Assembly: GCF_021134715.1 (NCBI RefSeq)
Contig: NC_060026.1
Coordinates: 9,911,001 to 9,975,000 of the forward strand
Reading direction: 5' to 3'
Length of the DNA stretch: 64,000 bases
Origin: Daphnia pulex
Lineage: Eukaryota > Arthropoda > Branchiopoda > Diplostraca > Daphniidae
Both the position numbers and the translations under genes were made by a program. Positions 1 to 12,118 of the stretch are shown here, in pieces. How positions within the stretch are numbered: the first letter of the stretch is position 1; the number at the start of each line of letters is the position of its first letter. The notes beneath the pieces were generated by a model. It was not told where the DNA came from. It saw only the letters and a program-made list of their open reading frames with translations, and ran no database searches.

Positions 1-2843
1 ATATGACCATCGATGATTCGGTGGAACAAATTCAAGCGGTCGATGCTAATTCAACCGAGTTGGAAAATGTATTGCCAAAGGTAGAAATTACCAGAATTGC
101 AACAGCCACGCCAACTGCTGATACTTTAATCGATGGTCGGACTTCTCCAAATGTGAGAAAGATTCAGCCAAAATCGTAAAATTGCAATAAACATGAATCG
201 AATTGTCCTACTCGCGGTGGACCAATAACGCGTTCGAGTATCAGAAACCAACAATCTACGTTGAAGACACCCACCACTTACCACAGCAACGATGACCTCG
301 CTAGTGCTGACGTAGATCAGACTGGAATTCGGATTACTAGTAACACAAATGAAAAGGATCAAAAAAGTATTCCTCCGGGTGACGTTGTGACTTTGCCTGC
401 ATCGGGGCCGACATCAAAAACTGTGATGCCAAAGGTTAGACCTTCTCCTTCTTCCAGCTCTGGCCTATTACATCGGATGGCGGCCTCAAACAGAAGTCCC
501 TCCTAGGCACCCATGCGTCGTCCGGCAAACCGAAGGAAGATCGGGTGTGAAAAGCTTTGAAGAGGTTCTTCGGCAAGCCTCTGGTGAAAAGTGCCAAACT
601 AGCCGTTCCATCAAAACAACAAAGGTAACATCTGTGAAAGCGGTGGTGCCCGTCCTGCCGAAAGACGCACCAGGGAAAAAGAAAGGTTACAACCCTGGAC
701 GTGAGCCTTTTGCAACTTTGCCTGCATCGGGGCCGACAGGAAAAATTATGAAGCCAAAGGTTAGAACCTCTCCTTCTTCCAGCTCTGACGTAAAATCTGT
801 CTCACCGTTTGGAGGCCTCAACCAGAAGTCTTCCACCGGCACCCATACGCCGTCCAGCAAACCGAAGGAAGATTCGGGTGTGAAAAGCTTTCAGCTTTCA
901 GCTTTTAGTGTGAAAAGCTTCAGCAAGCCTCTGGTGAAAAGCGCCATAGCAATGTCCGAGGAAAAAAGAAAAAAATTAACAGCGCCAGCAGAGGAAGCTT
1001 TTACTCAGTTATCAACTGGGGAAGGGAATCTACACAAGGTCTCTGCCGAAAAACGTAAATATCAAACACCGGATCAGAGTCATTCCGACGATCACAAATT
1101 GGCCAAGGTGGACGACGACATGAAACGACGAAGGAGAGTGACGGAGAGGACTGACGCTAAAAGCTCTCCCGCTAAAGTGTCAAAACTGAGCACCACGGAC
1201 TTTACGAAAATAAGGTTGCGCGCGAGAGACAAACTATGTGTAGCGCTGACGAAAGTTTTAGTGACGGACGCAGTCTGTGGCAAGGTGGCGCAAGAAATAG
1301 CGCAATCGATATATTCTCTTCACAGCGAGAATTGTGGCGTAGAGTACAAGCAGAAGTACAAGGCTCTCGCGAGAAATATTGAATTTTTCGATAACTTGGA
1401 CTTGATTCGCCGATTAGTGGCCAGGAAACTGTTACCCGGTAAAGTTTAGATTGCTTTTGTCTTCTTTCAACATAGCCTTGTTAGTTCTAACGTTTAATTT
1501 TTAATTGACGTTTTTGTATTTTGTTTTTATTCCGTAGATGACTTTGTGAGAATGCAACTGTGCCAACCGGAAAGCAAGAAAACGGCTGCTGCGCGCCAAA
1601 AACGAGACGAGCACACAGTGGAAGAAATAGTAAAAAACGAGACGTTGACACTCAGACCGCCATCCGCTTTTCCTGTCGCTGTCATAAATCCCGAAATGCG
1701 CCCCAATTCTGAATCTGCTGCTGACGGCCAGCGCCCGGCAAGTCATCAACATGACCGCGAATTATCCGCACCCGCGTCGAAGGACAACCTACTCTGTAAA
1801 TTACTGGGCAAGGTAACATCTGAATTCCCATGACAGAAAATCTTCCCAACCGCGTCGGAAGTGGACATTTCGAGACACATGGAGAAATGTGATGGAGTTT
1901 GAAGTAACTGAGTTCCTACTTGGTCGCTAAATTCTTGTCGCAGTATTTGCATGCCGCGATCGCTGACTTTGTCGTCCATGTCAATAAATCAATATATATA
2001 AATGTGTTCTCTTTGTTAAATGTTTTGCGTTTCTTTGAAAAGGCGAGGGAGAGGGCGATGACGGTAAAAGTGTGGGCCGTGAAATGTCTAGTTTTGCGGT
2101 TGGCGAAAAACTGTCGTCAGTCTTCCAAACAAGTGCATCCCTTTGTTACCCAACACTCGACGGGACAGGTTTGTTTATTTTGTCTGTATTGTTTAGCTGC
2201 CAAAACAATGGCTGAAGTAATCCATATAATTGTTTCCTTTAATGTTAGACTTAGATCCGTATTGGCGAGAGGAGATCACCGTCGAGGGCCGCGTTGGCGT
2301 CACTTGGCCTGCACACCTCTCACAACCTGTGGGCGTCACCCAGTATATCTGCAAAGCCCAGGATGATGGGCAATCTGTGGAAATCTTTGCAGCTAAACTA
2401 TTGGAATCATCAGTGCACCTGGACACTACCATGGCCACGACTGATGACCATGCTGAGACCCCAACGTCCTCTTCTGTTAGGACCATCCAAGACATTTCCA
2501 GCATGAGTCCGTCACACGACAGGTGCGTTATATACAACGCCGATTCATGGTCTTCATCCGTATTGTCTCTGGACCTGTCACTTCGCGTTAACGATACAAA
2601 TCAACATAACTGACGCGAGTTGATACTAAAATTATTTTGTCCATGTTCTCCATCCTCCCCCCCCCCCTCACCTACAGCACTGTGAAGACGTCGCGTCTCG
2701 TGGTACACTCAGAGTGCGGCCAGGTGACACACTCACAATTTCGTTGCGGTCAAGAGTGTAATAGCGATTCTTCAGCTCGTCTGTCGAGTAACTTGGCGAA
2801 CCCTCTGTCGGCTCCCTCTCCCCAATCACAGTTCCCTCGATAG
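1..2843 (+). CDS. PHF3/DIDO1-like protein with TFIIS central domain; 5' partial, middle frame-disrupted
   Basis: The recognisable part is about 1200-1640: a TFIIS central domain (RLRARDKL..., KYKALARNI..., then across an intron DDFVRM) followed by RQKRDEHTVEEI, the extension typical of the PHF3/DIDO1/Bye1 group, which binds RNA polymerase II in the nucleus. Proposed exons are 3-175, 245-506 (a 69-bp intron removes the TAA at 177), 547-1438, 1538-1812, about 2043-2168, 2249-2522 and 2678-2843; the later junctions keep phase. The N-terminal half is Ser/Lys-rich and low complexity. Between about 450 and 600 the frame shifts several times relative to a second copy of the same segment, so this is a pseudogene, an assembly problem or an unusual splice form. 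No PHD finger or SPOC domain is visible; a PHD could lie upstream of the window. The TFIIS assignment is firm, the complete gene model is not. Confidence 0.55.
381..893 (+). repeat. Imperfect coding duplication, two ~180-bp units
   Basis: The segment at about 381-555 (TLPASGPT, KVRPSPSSSS, KPKED) recurs at about 712-893 (TLPASGPT, KVRTSPSSSS, KPKED). The second unit is open. The first has a net loss of 7 bases, then one further missing base (GATCGG against GATTCGG), and then falls out of frame again. Confidence 0.75.
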
Positions 2844-2865
2844 ACGTCCCCTGGCGTTGGCCTTT

Positions 2866-2871
2866 AATAAA
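2866..2871 (+). terminator. Polyadenylation signal AATAAA
   Basis: AATAAA lies 23 bp after the TAG at 2841-2843, followed by a T-rich stretch. It fits as the 3' end of the PHF3-like gene. Confidence 0.55.
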
Positions 2872-3342
2872 TACCTTTTTTTTATTTTTTTTTGTAAAAA
2901 CTGTGCCCCCTGTGGGTAGTGTGCGGGGAGCCACACATCATTGCTTTCCTTGTTTTCCTCTTTTTCCTCCATTTCAATTTTTTTTACGTTTTCACAAGTA
3001 GCTGCCTCGAAGTACAAGCTTTCTCTCGAGAGTCCTTTTCATCTGTTTCTGTTTTCTACGTTCGAATTTCTTTCACCGTAATTCTGTAACTGTGTTGTGT
3101 TTTGAAGAAAGGTAAACTTCTCCTTGTCGGGAACGTTTGGCTAGTCATCAATATGTACTTGTTGGAGCACTAGACTAGGCGATGGTATATTATTGTCGGA
3201 AAGGTAAATAAATGGAGAGCGCATATAGATTTTTGGAAAATGTAAACTCATTGTCCCGCTTATTTTGCAAGACGTGTGTGGTATTGGTGTAGGTCAAATA
3301 AATGTTTTTTTTGTTTTCGAGAATCTGACTTTGCCGGCTAAA
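2872..3342. other. Intergenic, nothing recognised
   Basis: T-rich sequence with two further AATAAA-like words (about 3203 and 3296). I see no coding signal. Confidence 0.5.
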
Positions 3343-3660
3343 CATGGGCGAAGAATTTGACTCCAGCAGCTTCGGGCCCATTGCGGCACTAAACGAAGTG
3401 AAATTTTCCGATTTTTGGAGATCGTTTCCTAACACCTGTCTCGTCCATCGTCCTGCATGTAGAATTGCACGTAAAACTTTTCATTTTTCTACTTATTTAC
3501 AGCGCGTCGTCTGTGGCGGCGTTCGTGGACACGGCGGCGCACGATGTCGGTGGCAAAACGGAAGGTGCAGTTGCCAGCCAACGCAGTGGTCAGCGAACGG
3601 CTAGTGAATCCTTGCGGTGCAGCCGCGAAGCAGCTATTTCCACCCAGGCGGAAGAAAAAA
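3343..3660 (+). CDS. Hypothetical small two-exon gene
   Basis: An ATG at about 3343 opens MGEEFDSSSFGPIAALNEVK; a short intron (about 3457-3501) could lead to an Arg/Ala-rich exon that is open in all three forward frames to about 3660. The downstream exon is GC-richer than its surroundings. I do not recognise it, and the proposed intron (about 45 bp) is shorter than others here. An AATAAA near 3857 could be its poly(A) signal. Confidence 0.22.
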
Positions 3661-5503
3661 TAGCCATCAAGAAACACTTCACGTTTTCAGACTTTTCCGG
3701 TTCCATATTGCAAATTAATTTGTGTAGTTATTAATTAGCTTCTTATCCATTCCATAGATGTAAGGGACCTATCGTGAATGACCGACCGCAACAGGAAGCA
3801 TCTTTCTCTCTTTTTTGTCCTTTGTATCGCTTCATCGCATTGGAATGTGACGAGATAAAATAAACTTGTTTTTTTTCTGGTTCTGCTGGAAACAATTTCA
3901 GTAGAAAACTCAGTATGCGTAAGCGTCTGTTGTAGTGCTCTGTTTCGCTCGCATCAGTGTAGCAGTTCCATTAGTCATACCATTTATTTGACATTGAGCG
4001 TCGTAACGTAACTTATTCCGACATCAGTAATCTCGCTTTTCATCAATGTTTGCGAGGCACTCTCTCCCTTGTTGAAGTCGACCTATTTTCACTCAAAGCA
4101 GAGCCAATGATCGCCGTTTGAATTGATACAAATGTACATAGAGAGGACTTTACTTGTACCAAAAACATTTCCAAAGGAAACACCGGCGAAGAGCGGTGGT
4201 GATTATGTAATATCTTCTATTTGGCAGGTGAAAAAGTGTGTTGTACAACCCGGCAACTTGTATTCGTTGTTTCTAACACACAAATCTAGATTTCTTTCTT
4301 CAAACTGTTTCAATTTCCCGTTTCTGTTCCGACTGTTGGCTGCACCACATGATCCGCACATTTTCGTCGTCCACTTTCACTTTTCTTAATTCTGTTTTGG
4401 CCGCGTGCAGGGGGAAGTTCAAATGAGTTTTTCCTTTCTTTCTTCCGAGCTCAACTCTGTTCTATTCGATCGCCATAAAAGGGGAATCAATCGTTCAATG
4501 GCACACACTGGATATCTGTTTAACGATATCGACTCCCATCCGGACGTTGGGAATTTCGGGGGTTGGGCGCCGAACCGGAATTGAGTCACAATGAGAGTGA
4601 GACTCTCTCAGCACCGGATCAACAAGACGCCAAGGACGGCGTCGAGGGCCAGGGACATTTTATACCTTGGAATGACACATTCGTTCGAAAGTCTTTTGTT
4701 TTTTGTTGTTATTCTTTTTTTGCGCTGATGTCAATTCAAGTGAAGAGCAACGAAAGTTGCTTGTAAGAATGCGGTCTCTATTTTTTTTGTTACGTGGCGG
4801 GACCCTTGGGTGAATGCTGCCGGCGCCCTTTTTAAGTTCTCTATTTCTAATTTGAATTTTCACGCTCAAATTGAGTCCGAGGTTTATTGGTTCCAACAGT
4901 TGATGGAAGTCAATTCACGCCAATTTTTTTTTAGCTTTGTACTACCGAAGGCCAGTGATATACAAAACGATTTGGGTAAATCAATCACAGCGCATGATGG
5001 CCGATGGCTAATTGATCATCGGGCGTTGCGCGTGCGATTTACATGAATAAATAGGAGGGAAACCGCTCGTGACTTTTGGGAGGTCTGCGGTTGGCGAATA
5101 GAGGTGAAATTTAGTCATCGAACTTTTAATACACAAGTGGTTCTGTTGAAACTCAATTTTCCAAGTCAAGCATTCGCTAAGGGGAACCTGTTGGTGCAAA
5201 AAATTGCGCGTCAGCGTTGCTGAACCAGAGTTGGTTGCATAAACCGATTCAAGAAAAACTGTCTGCTGTCACCGCCAGTTGTCAACTCTTCTCTCTCTTC
5301 TCTTCTTGAAAAAGTGTCTCGCTGAAATATCGATCTCTTTGTGTTTTACAATTTCAACTGTAAAGAAGGTAAAGAAAGACATTCAAACAGAATAAAAGGA
5401 AATCTTGTGTGTAAAATTATTCTAATCAGTATAACTTCCAACAGGTTATGGGCCCAGTTGTGCAAGCTGATATTACTGAATAGAAAGAAACGAAAAAGAG
5501 AAA
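3661..5503. other. Intergenic; weak ORFs only
   Basis: Short open stretches at 4123-4389 and about 4498-4700 (MAHTGYLFNDIDSHPDVG, then a frameshifted NESETLSAPDQQDAKDG) look mildly protein-like, but no homology or convincing splice structure is visible. They could be exons of an unrecognised gene. Confidence 0.3.
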
Positions 5504-5750
5504 ATGGCGTGCTCAAACAGAAGTTTAAGCCATGTGGTCAAATTTGATGGTAGCAACTTACCACTCATCACCACAGTCAGACAGTCAGACAGTCAGACAC
5601 CAACCATATTCGGGAACGGGAACTTTAATTTCAGAAGAGACAAGCTGCGAGCCCAGTCTGTCCTTGCGGCTGGAAGGATCCGCTTGCTGGAGAAAATTCT
5701 AATAATTCCATTAACAAAAATTGTCTTGGTAATTGATGCGCATAACTAGG
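5504..5750 (+). pseudogene. Possible Copia-type gag N-terminal remnant
   Basis: The ORF begins MACSNRSLSHVVKFDGSNLP, like the start of Copia-group gag proteins (KFDGxNF followed by a W-containing helix). The rest does not continue as gag; it contains a run of GTCAGACA units (about 5575-5600). Short match, low confidence. Confidence 0.25.
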
Positions 5751-6137
5751 AAAGAAACTTTCCCGGGCAGTATTCTGGAAACCAATTTAATTGGCCAATT
5801 CCCACAACGGCAACTTTAACGTGTAAGGTTTCATGTCAAAAAACAGAAATCGTCTAAAAATAAAATGATATTCCAACTTAAAGGGAAACAGGAAAAGAAA
5901 TGACCACGGTTGGTTGCAAAGTTATGTTAGGTGACTGTGGACTATGTATGTGAGGGTAATTTTCTGGGCTTCATTCACATTTGTGTTTGCATTGAATTGT
6001 ATTTGAATTGAATTCAATTTACATAGTATTATGGTAGTGGAAGGTATCTGGATTAAAGAAGAGAGAAGGAGATAATTTCGGAAGAATTTGCAAAGAAGAG
6101 AATTGGATTATCTTCTAGAATCCTTCTTGCTGAACCA
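5751..6137. other. Intergenic, nothing recognised
   Basis: AT-rich sequence downstream of the minus-strand gene at 6138-6870. No coding signal seen. Confidence 0.4.
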
Positions 6138-6870
6138 TTAACGACGAATTTTTAGCATTGACTGCCAGCCAATTTCTTTTGTTGATTCCGGATTTTTTTC
6201 GGCTACTTCATTAAACACCATCTGTTGCATCTGTAAATAAATGGTATTGTGAATTGAAAATCATTTTATTTTCGGGGAGGGGGTATTGGTTAGGCGATAA
6301 TTTACCTGACCCAAAGTAAATTGAAAACCTGCAGCTGCAGCGGGCGATCCATCGGCGAAAAATTGCTCGTTAATAGACTTTCCTTCTCCAAAGAAACTAT
6401 TGGCCTTGTAGTGGTGGCTGTTGCCTTCGTGATGACGATCTCGACGAGAGTTTCTTGGTGTTGATTGTTTTGAGGTAGTCACAGATGCTTCAGCAGTATG
6501 ACCGTGGTAGCGTTCGTGGTCACAGCCTTTAGAAGTACTAGCCGCCTCCGATGGGCTGGGATCGTCAGGAGACTCCTCATCAAGTGGACGTTGGGTAGAC
6601 GACTTTTTTTTTCATCATGTGACCCTGCTTAAGAAAAAAGAAAAATTTAAGCATTTTTTTTATAATTTTAAACGAAAAATGAGGAAACTTACCCTTGGAA
6701 CGAGGAGGCCAGTTCCAGTTCTCGTAAGTAGTACTGCATATTGGAGGCCAGAGTGTGATATTTGTGACACCAATAGTCGCAATTCCAAATATATCTTCGG
6801 CCATTTAAAGAGCCAAGTTTGCAATTCGGTGATAAAACAATTCGTCCGACTCTTCAGTGCTGGAAGCCAT
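6138..6870 (-). pseudogene. Damaged member of small membrane-protein family (B module + His-rich exon)
   Basis: Three exons on the minus strand: 6870-6693 (MASSTEESDELFYHRIANLA, then MAEDIFGIATIGVTNITLWP), 6624-6306 (Ser/His-rich, RRDRHHEGNSHHYK, ending FQFTLGQ) and 6230-6138 (MQQMVFNEVAEKNPESTKEI, stop 6138-6140). Donors and acceptors are good (GTAAGT, GCAG, ACAG). It matches the B modules at 16.4-16.6 and 29.4 kb, with one hydrophobic segment followed by W/K-rich sequence. Two lesions: TAA at 6805-6807 where the others have Tyr, and a nine-A run near 6602-6610 that needs ten A's to keep frame after the first intron. Either may be an assembly error. Function unknown. Confidence 0.6.
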
Positions 6871-9800
6871 TAAAAAAATTAAACATCAGATGAAATTAAA
6901 GCTATGCAAAAGCATGGAAATAAAAAAAATGGCATCGAAGAAAAAATTGGACTGAATTTTTTCACCTTTGGTTGTGTCAGTAATTAAGTTTGCCCAGAAA
7001 ATAATAAAAAATGCCGAGTTCTGCCGTTGTAGACATCGACATTAAGGGTTTTAATTTCATTAGGGAGAGCTTTTTCTTCTAAATTGAACTTTAAGCTTTT
7101 TGGATTAGGAGGGAGAGAATCTCCCCTAAATCTGTTGATAATCTGACACAACTTTTCAATTTTGGGAAACAATTTTTTTTACTCCTAAAAAGTTTATAGA
7201 GGACCGGACCCTACTATATATTTTGCTGCTTTACCTTTTTGCTTCACGCCCATGGCGATTGGCATATCGAAGCAGTTTTAGGTGGACGTCAACATCAAGA
7301 CTGGGAATTGGTTTTCATGCAGTTTGAAAGGTACGTCTGACGAGAAAGTCTTGTTTCCATCCACCACTACAACAAACAGCGGGATTTTCATTTTCGGAAA
7401 AAAACATTTAAGTGCAGTCTCTTGTATGAAGCAAAAGGAAAAACGTGAGAAACGATAACGAAATTTTCTTATCCGTTGGTTTGGGACGATGAAAACGATT
7501 GAAACGTTTTGTTCAGCAGATACTTTTAAAAGATTCATTTCAATTAATCTCACGATAATGCATTTCAATTTTAAAAACCTTTGCTGCAGCATTATTTGTA
7601 TAATTTAAGCAATTCATGTCAAATCATGGCTGGAGAGGACATAGCCATCGGATGCATTGGTGGAGCAAATCCATCTTTACGACCATAATCAATTCACAAA
7701 GGATCTGAATTTTTCTCTGAGTTTATATTCTCCGTCCTTCATCTAACTTGTCTAGTTTTTGAGATTATCGAAGTTTTTCCCGTCACGCTTTTCCAGTCTT
7801 TAAAACCTCCCAAGATACAAGAAACAAACAAAAAAAAGTTGGCATACCCATTAACTTCAAGTCACCTCTATACTCTTTTTAATCCCTCAAGAACATTGTT
7901 GGGTTTATCAAAAAGCTTTAAGTCTTGTAGAATAATGGGGAAATTTCCTAACATTTGAATTATATTGTACGATTAAAAATAATCGTAAGAGAATAACATG
8001 AAAAAAGCTAACCTTGTTATAGTACCTATAGATGATCAAGGATTGACTCATTCCCCGTGTAAAACCTTTATTAAGGGTCTTTGAAAATGGGGACATTGCG
8101 ATTGTCTTTTTTTACTGCTGTTTCATTACCAGATTAATCAAAAAAGTATAAATCATTTTGTAAAAAAATTTATACAATAAATACTTCACTTTTTTAAGCC
8201 AATTATTAGACCAAATTTTTGGCGAGCCCTTTGTCAGTGTGTTCAAAATTCTTCATCGGTCTCTTCATCTCTCTCTCTTCTTGATCATCGGCTCTGTCGT
8301 TGCTATCCAAAGTGGGTTCTGAAATGGCTATGGGGTAAAATGAGAACACTCAGTTCCTTGCTCTACTGGTCAATTTTTCATTCGATTCAGTGGAAAGTAC
8401 TTCATCCAGGGGCATTTGTAGCCATAAAAAGACCATCAAGGTTATGATTAATAACGATGGATTACAATCTCTATAACTTTTTTATATCGGGGTTTTCTTC
8501 GGGTCTACCATTGACAGTAAAATATCAATTGGTTTCACTAGCTGAAACCACTGGCAAATTAATAGAGATTCAAACGTTTTTCGAAGTAAATTGCGTTACT
8601 TAATGATTTGGATTATCAATGCTTTCCTGGCTGAATTGCAATTTATGTTGGACGTATTTCTCCACCGAGGCTATATCCTCCCCCGCCATGATTCGACTTG
8701 AATTGCCGAGATAAATGTAAATTGAATAGTTAAAGCTGCATCAAATGTTTTTTTCCCCTTTTTGATTTATTAAAATGCAGCATATTGAAAAGTATCCGCT
8801 GAAAAGTATCTGCTGAGCAAAGTTTTCAAAAACCTTTATTAATCTTTCGAAAATTGTACCAAACCAACGGATAAGGAAATTTTGTCATCCTTCCTCCCGC
8901 CTTTCCTTTTTTCCGCATCAAGAGACTGCGCTTAAATGGCTTTTTTGTGAAAGGGAAGATCCCAATTATAGGTCTTAAATATTCAAACCTTTTATTTTTG
9001 ACATTATTCAAGGTAAACATTTTTAAAAAAATATCTTGTTACGTGGCATTCTGTTTGATGATCAATATTGTTATGAGAAAATTCACTATAAGACACCCTT
9101 ATTTCGTTGACCCTTTGTCACAAGGAACTAGTTCTCTCATTACTAAGTGAACTCTTCGATAGCAGAGCCGCGATTAATTTTGGTTTGTTCTATAAATACA
9201 TTTTGAAGAGCTGTTAATTACTGGTAATTTAACTCTTAAGAAATTATTGATAAGATTGATGAGAGATTAAGGCTAATGAATGTGTTAATTTCTTACAATC
9301 AAGATTGGTAAATTCCTGTCGTTAATCTACTTGAACTTCAAAACTATCCTGTTAAATTCGGAATATTTCGAGATCTTACATCAATAAGAAGGGCCATCAA
9401 AATGTTACCCAGAAATTTGTTACTTATCTATAATCTAAACGTAATTGGAAATATTTATATTAAGATCCCAAGTATTGACATCTTCTATATTCGAAGTCGG
9501 ATTTACATTGGTAAGTATCCCCATTATGTTTATTGTTTGTGCTCCTTTTTGTTGAATGTTGATCGATTTCTCAAGAAATTTTGTGGGGTATCAATGCTAT
9601 TGAAATATATCATTTTATGTTATATGTTCCACGTTGGTTCATATAAAAGTTAAGAAAATAAATTTTTAATTTCTTAAGAAAGAAAACTAGGTATCCGTGC
9701 TAGAAATTTTAATGTTTATGATGGTACGTACGTTTTATTGTCAAAATAAATGTATAGTAAAGAGGGATCCAGAGTTGATCTTTTCACCATCCAAATGTCA

Positions 9801-10185
9801 AATTGTATATGGAGGGAAAGCAGGCGTTAAAAAAGATTTGAGGAACATAAGGAACCAACTGGTTAAGCTAAAAAAACTCGTTGGCAGATACCGGTTCCCA
9901 TTTTTTACGAATACACATTAAACTATTTGAACTTAACTTTCGTTACTTTTTCTTTTTGTTTCCATAAAATGTTTACAGATCAGTGGGAACAAGAAATTCA
10001 GCGTCACTGTTATAAAGACTGTTTTACCATGTTTCAACTATCAAGTGCCATATCAACCGCTTCTTGTTAAACTGACATCAGTACGATACAGTTATCAAAA
10101 AGTCAAGTGAACTATCATTAGCGTTTATAAAAACAAAATACTTATCCTTTTTTTTTAATTTGGGCAATTGAAAGAGAAATAAATA
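6871..10185. other. 3.3 kb non-coding, AT-rich
   Basis: No ORF here resembles a known protein or shows convincing splice sites. The longest ones (7278-7592 on minus, 9697-9921 on plus) are isolated. I see no tRNA, rRNA or clear repeat. Confidence 0.45.
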
Positions 10186-10440
10186 GATGGCAACGAGTTC
10201 GCTGGGGCTCGTTCCAGCATGAGCTTGTCGAGTTTGCTACAGATTGAATTCGAAAGAATCATTTTGGACGAAGCCTATATCGTGCAAAATTCCTATGCTG
10301 CAATTTCGTTGGCAGTTTCTTAAATTCCTACTAGAAAACGTTGGGCGGATACTGGCACTCCAATTCACAACAAATTATCCAATTTCTACTCCCTTCTACG
10401 TTTTTATGGTTTCTCGCCTTTGAATGAGCTGTCAGTATGA
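10186..10440 (+). pseudogene. TTF2/lodestar-like SNF2 helicase fragment
   Basis: One reading frame carries SNF2-family motifs: SLLQIEFERIILDEA (motif II, DEAH-like, final His replaced by Tyr), then RKRWADTGTPIHNKLS (motif III, usual form RWALTGTPIQN) and FYSLLRFYGFSPLNEL. That spacing and the SLLKFL..SP[FL] continuation are typical of the transcription termination factor 2 / HLTF branch. Two in-frame stops interrupt it: TAA at 10321-10323 and TGA near 10438, where the family has Trp. Nothing else of the gene is present. Confidence 0.8.
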
Positions 10441-12118
10441 AGCATTATTGTTTTGTTTTTCCAAGATCGGGCAGGGACTTGACTGAAAGTGAGTCGGGTT
10501 TCAGACGGCCTGTATCGAATAAAGGGACAATTTAAGAGAGAGAGAATAGACGGATGCCAGCCGACCAGGTCAGAAAGAAGACGAAAACGAAAACCTTTGA
10601 TACTGGTGGGTCAAAACTGGTTACCTCTACACTGGCTACCCCGACACTGGCTACCCTACACTGGCTCCGCTAAATTTGAGGCCATGAGCGTAGAGCTTGA
10701 GCTAAGCTAGTTTCAATGAGTTCGGTGGGCTAGTTTTAACTCTGGTTTCTTATTTAATTGCTAATTCAGCGTTTAACACTGAGTCCACCACTCAATCAGG
10801 CCAAAATTGGGGGTTTTGGGGGTTTACAATTTTTAGAAAAGGGTGACGAAAGCATCGCAGCCAGTTCCCGTATAAACCATTTTGTGCGGAATTTTACGGA
10901 AAACCCAATGGTGAAATCCGCAATATTCTAGCTAGCATAGTTATTAAGTTATTTAATAAAAATTAAGGGACCCCCCCAGAAATTGTAGTGTTTTTTCTGA
11001 TTTTTGACATCAGTTTTCGGGCAAACCGAACCTTTAAAAAAAAATCTAATTTTTCAGAATGAAAGATTTTTCCACCCTCCAGAGACATCTCGCCCCGTTT
11101 TTATTTTAAACGATTATTGGCAGAGATATTGGCAATTGAAAATCTTGGAAATTTTTCGACATTTTCTGAAGGTTTTCGCCATTGACAGACGTCATTTCGC
11201 CACCCCATCTAGCGGCCGATTTTTAAAAAAGCAAGGGAGATCTACTATTCTTCTGACCAAATAATTTTTTTTTCGAACTTCAACTATCGATAGCCAACCC
11301 AGCCCAGCAGTTTTACATCGATTCCATTCTTTTCTCAATCATTCAATCAATCAATCAATCAAAAATTAATGGTCAGAAGAATAGATATCCCTTGCTTTCT
11401 TGAAAATAGGACAAAAACACGCATATTTTCAAAATTAAAATAATTACACTAAATATTAATATTTTTCGGGAGCTTTTTAACAGGGCATGCAAAAAAGGCA
11501 TATAAACAAATAGTATAGTCAAATTGGCGATTTTACCCCAAACAAATTATTAATAGTATTTTTTTTCGTGAGCACTGTTTTTACTATAAAAATGTAGTTA
11601 TTTTTAAAATACTAGTTAAAAATATCGTGTAGAACATGTTTAAATCGTGATTTTAAATTTTATTTCCCGTGTAAATATACTTTCTTATTGAAATAAACAA
11701 TTTAAAAAAATATTAAATGTTAGAAAATCTTTCATTCTATAAGTGTTGTAATTTTGGTGCAGTTATCAAGAGATTTAGTATTTAAAAAAAAAAAACGTAA
11801 AATCCATTTTTTTCCGCGCTAAAAAGTGTTTCTTTTTTTTTACACAGCGGCTTATGGGAAAAAAGTGTTTTTTTTTAAACATTATTTCCATTACATCTTA
11901 GCACATAGAAATCCCCTCTTGGGTTCATTCGATAGCTAAATAATCATTCTATCACCATCATTCGTATTTTTTCAAAAGGGGACATTCGTTTGGAAGTTAT
12001 AACCGATATTCTAGGCCCCAATTTTGCATATTTTCCCAAGTGTTTTGCATTAGTGAGTCCGGCGTCTTGTTTTTCCGTCTTTTTTTTTTAGAAACTATTT
12101 AATTTGTACTCTACTCAG
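10441..12118. other. Non-coding with simple repeats
   Basis: Contains short tandem units (ACACTGGCTACCC near 10625-10670), a foldback element (11228-11401), an ATCA microsatellite (about 11338-11361) and many poly-T/A runs. No gene seen. Confidence 0.45.
11228..11401. repeat. Foldback element, ~32-bp inverted repeats
   Basis: Left arm 11228-11259 (GCAAGGGAGATCTACTATTC core) is the reverse complement, with a few mismatches, of 11370-11401. The loop is about 110 bp and includes the (ATCA)n run. It resembles a small MITE-like foldback; I did not identify a target-site duplication. Confidence 0.6.

Noticed and set aside
7278..7592. 104-codon minus-strand ORF
   Set aside because: No recognisable domain, neighbour or splice structure; plausible by chance.
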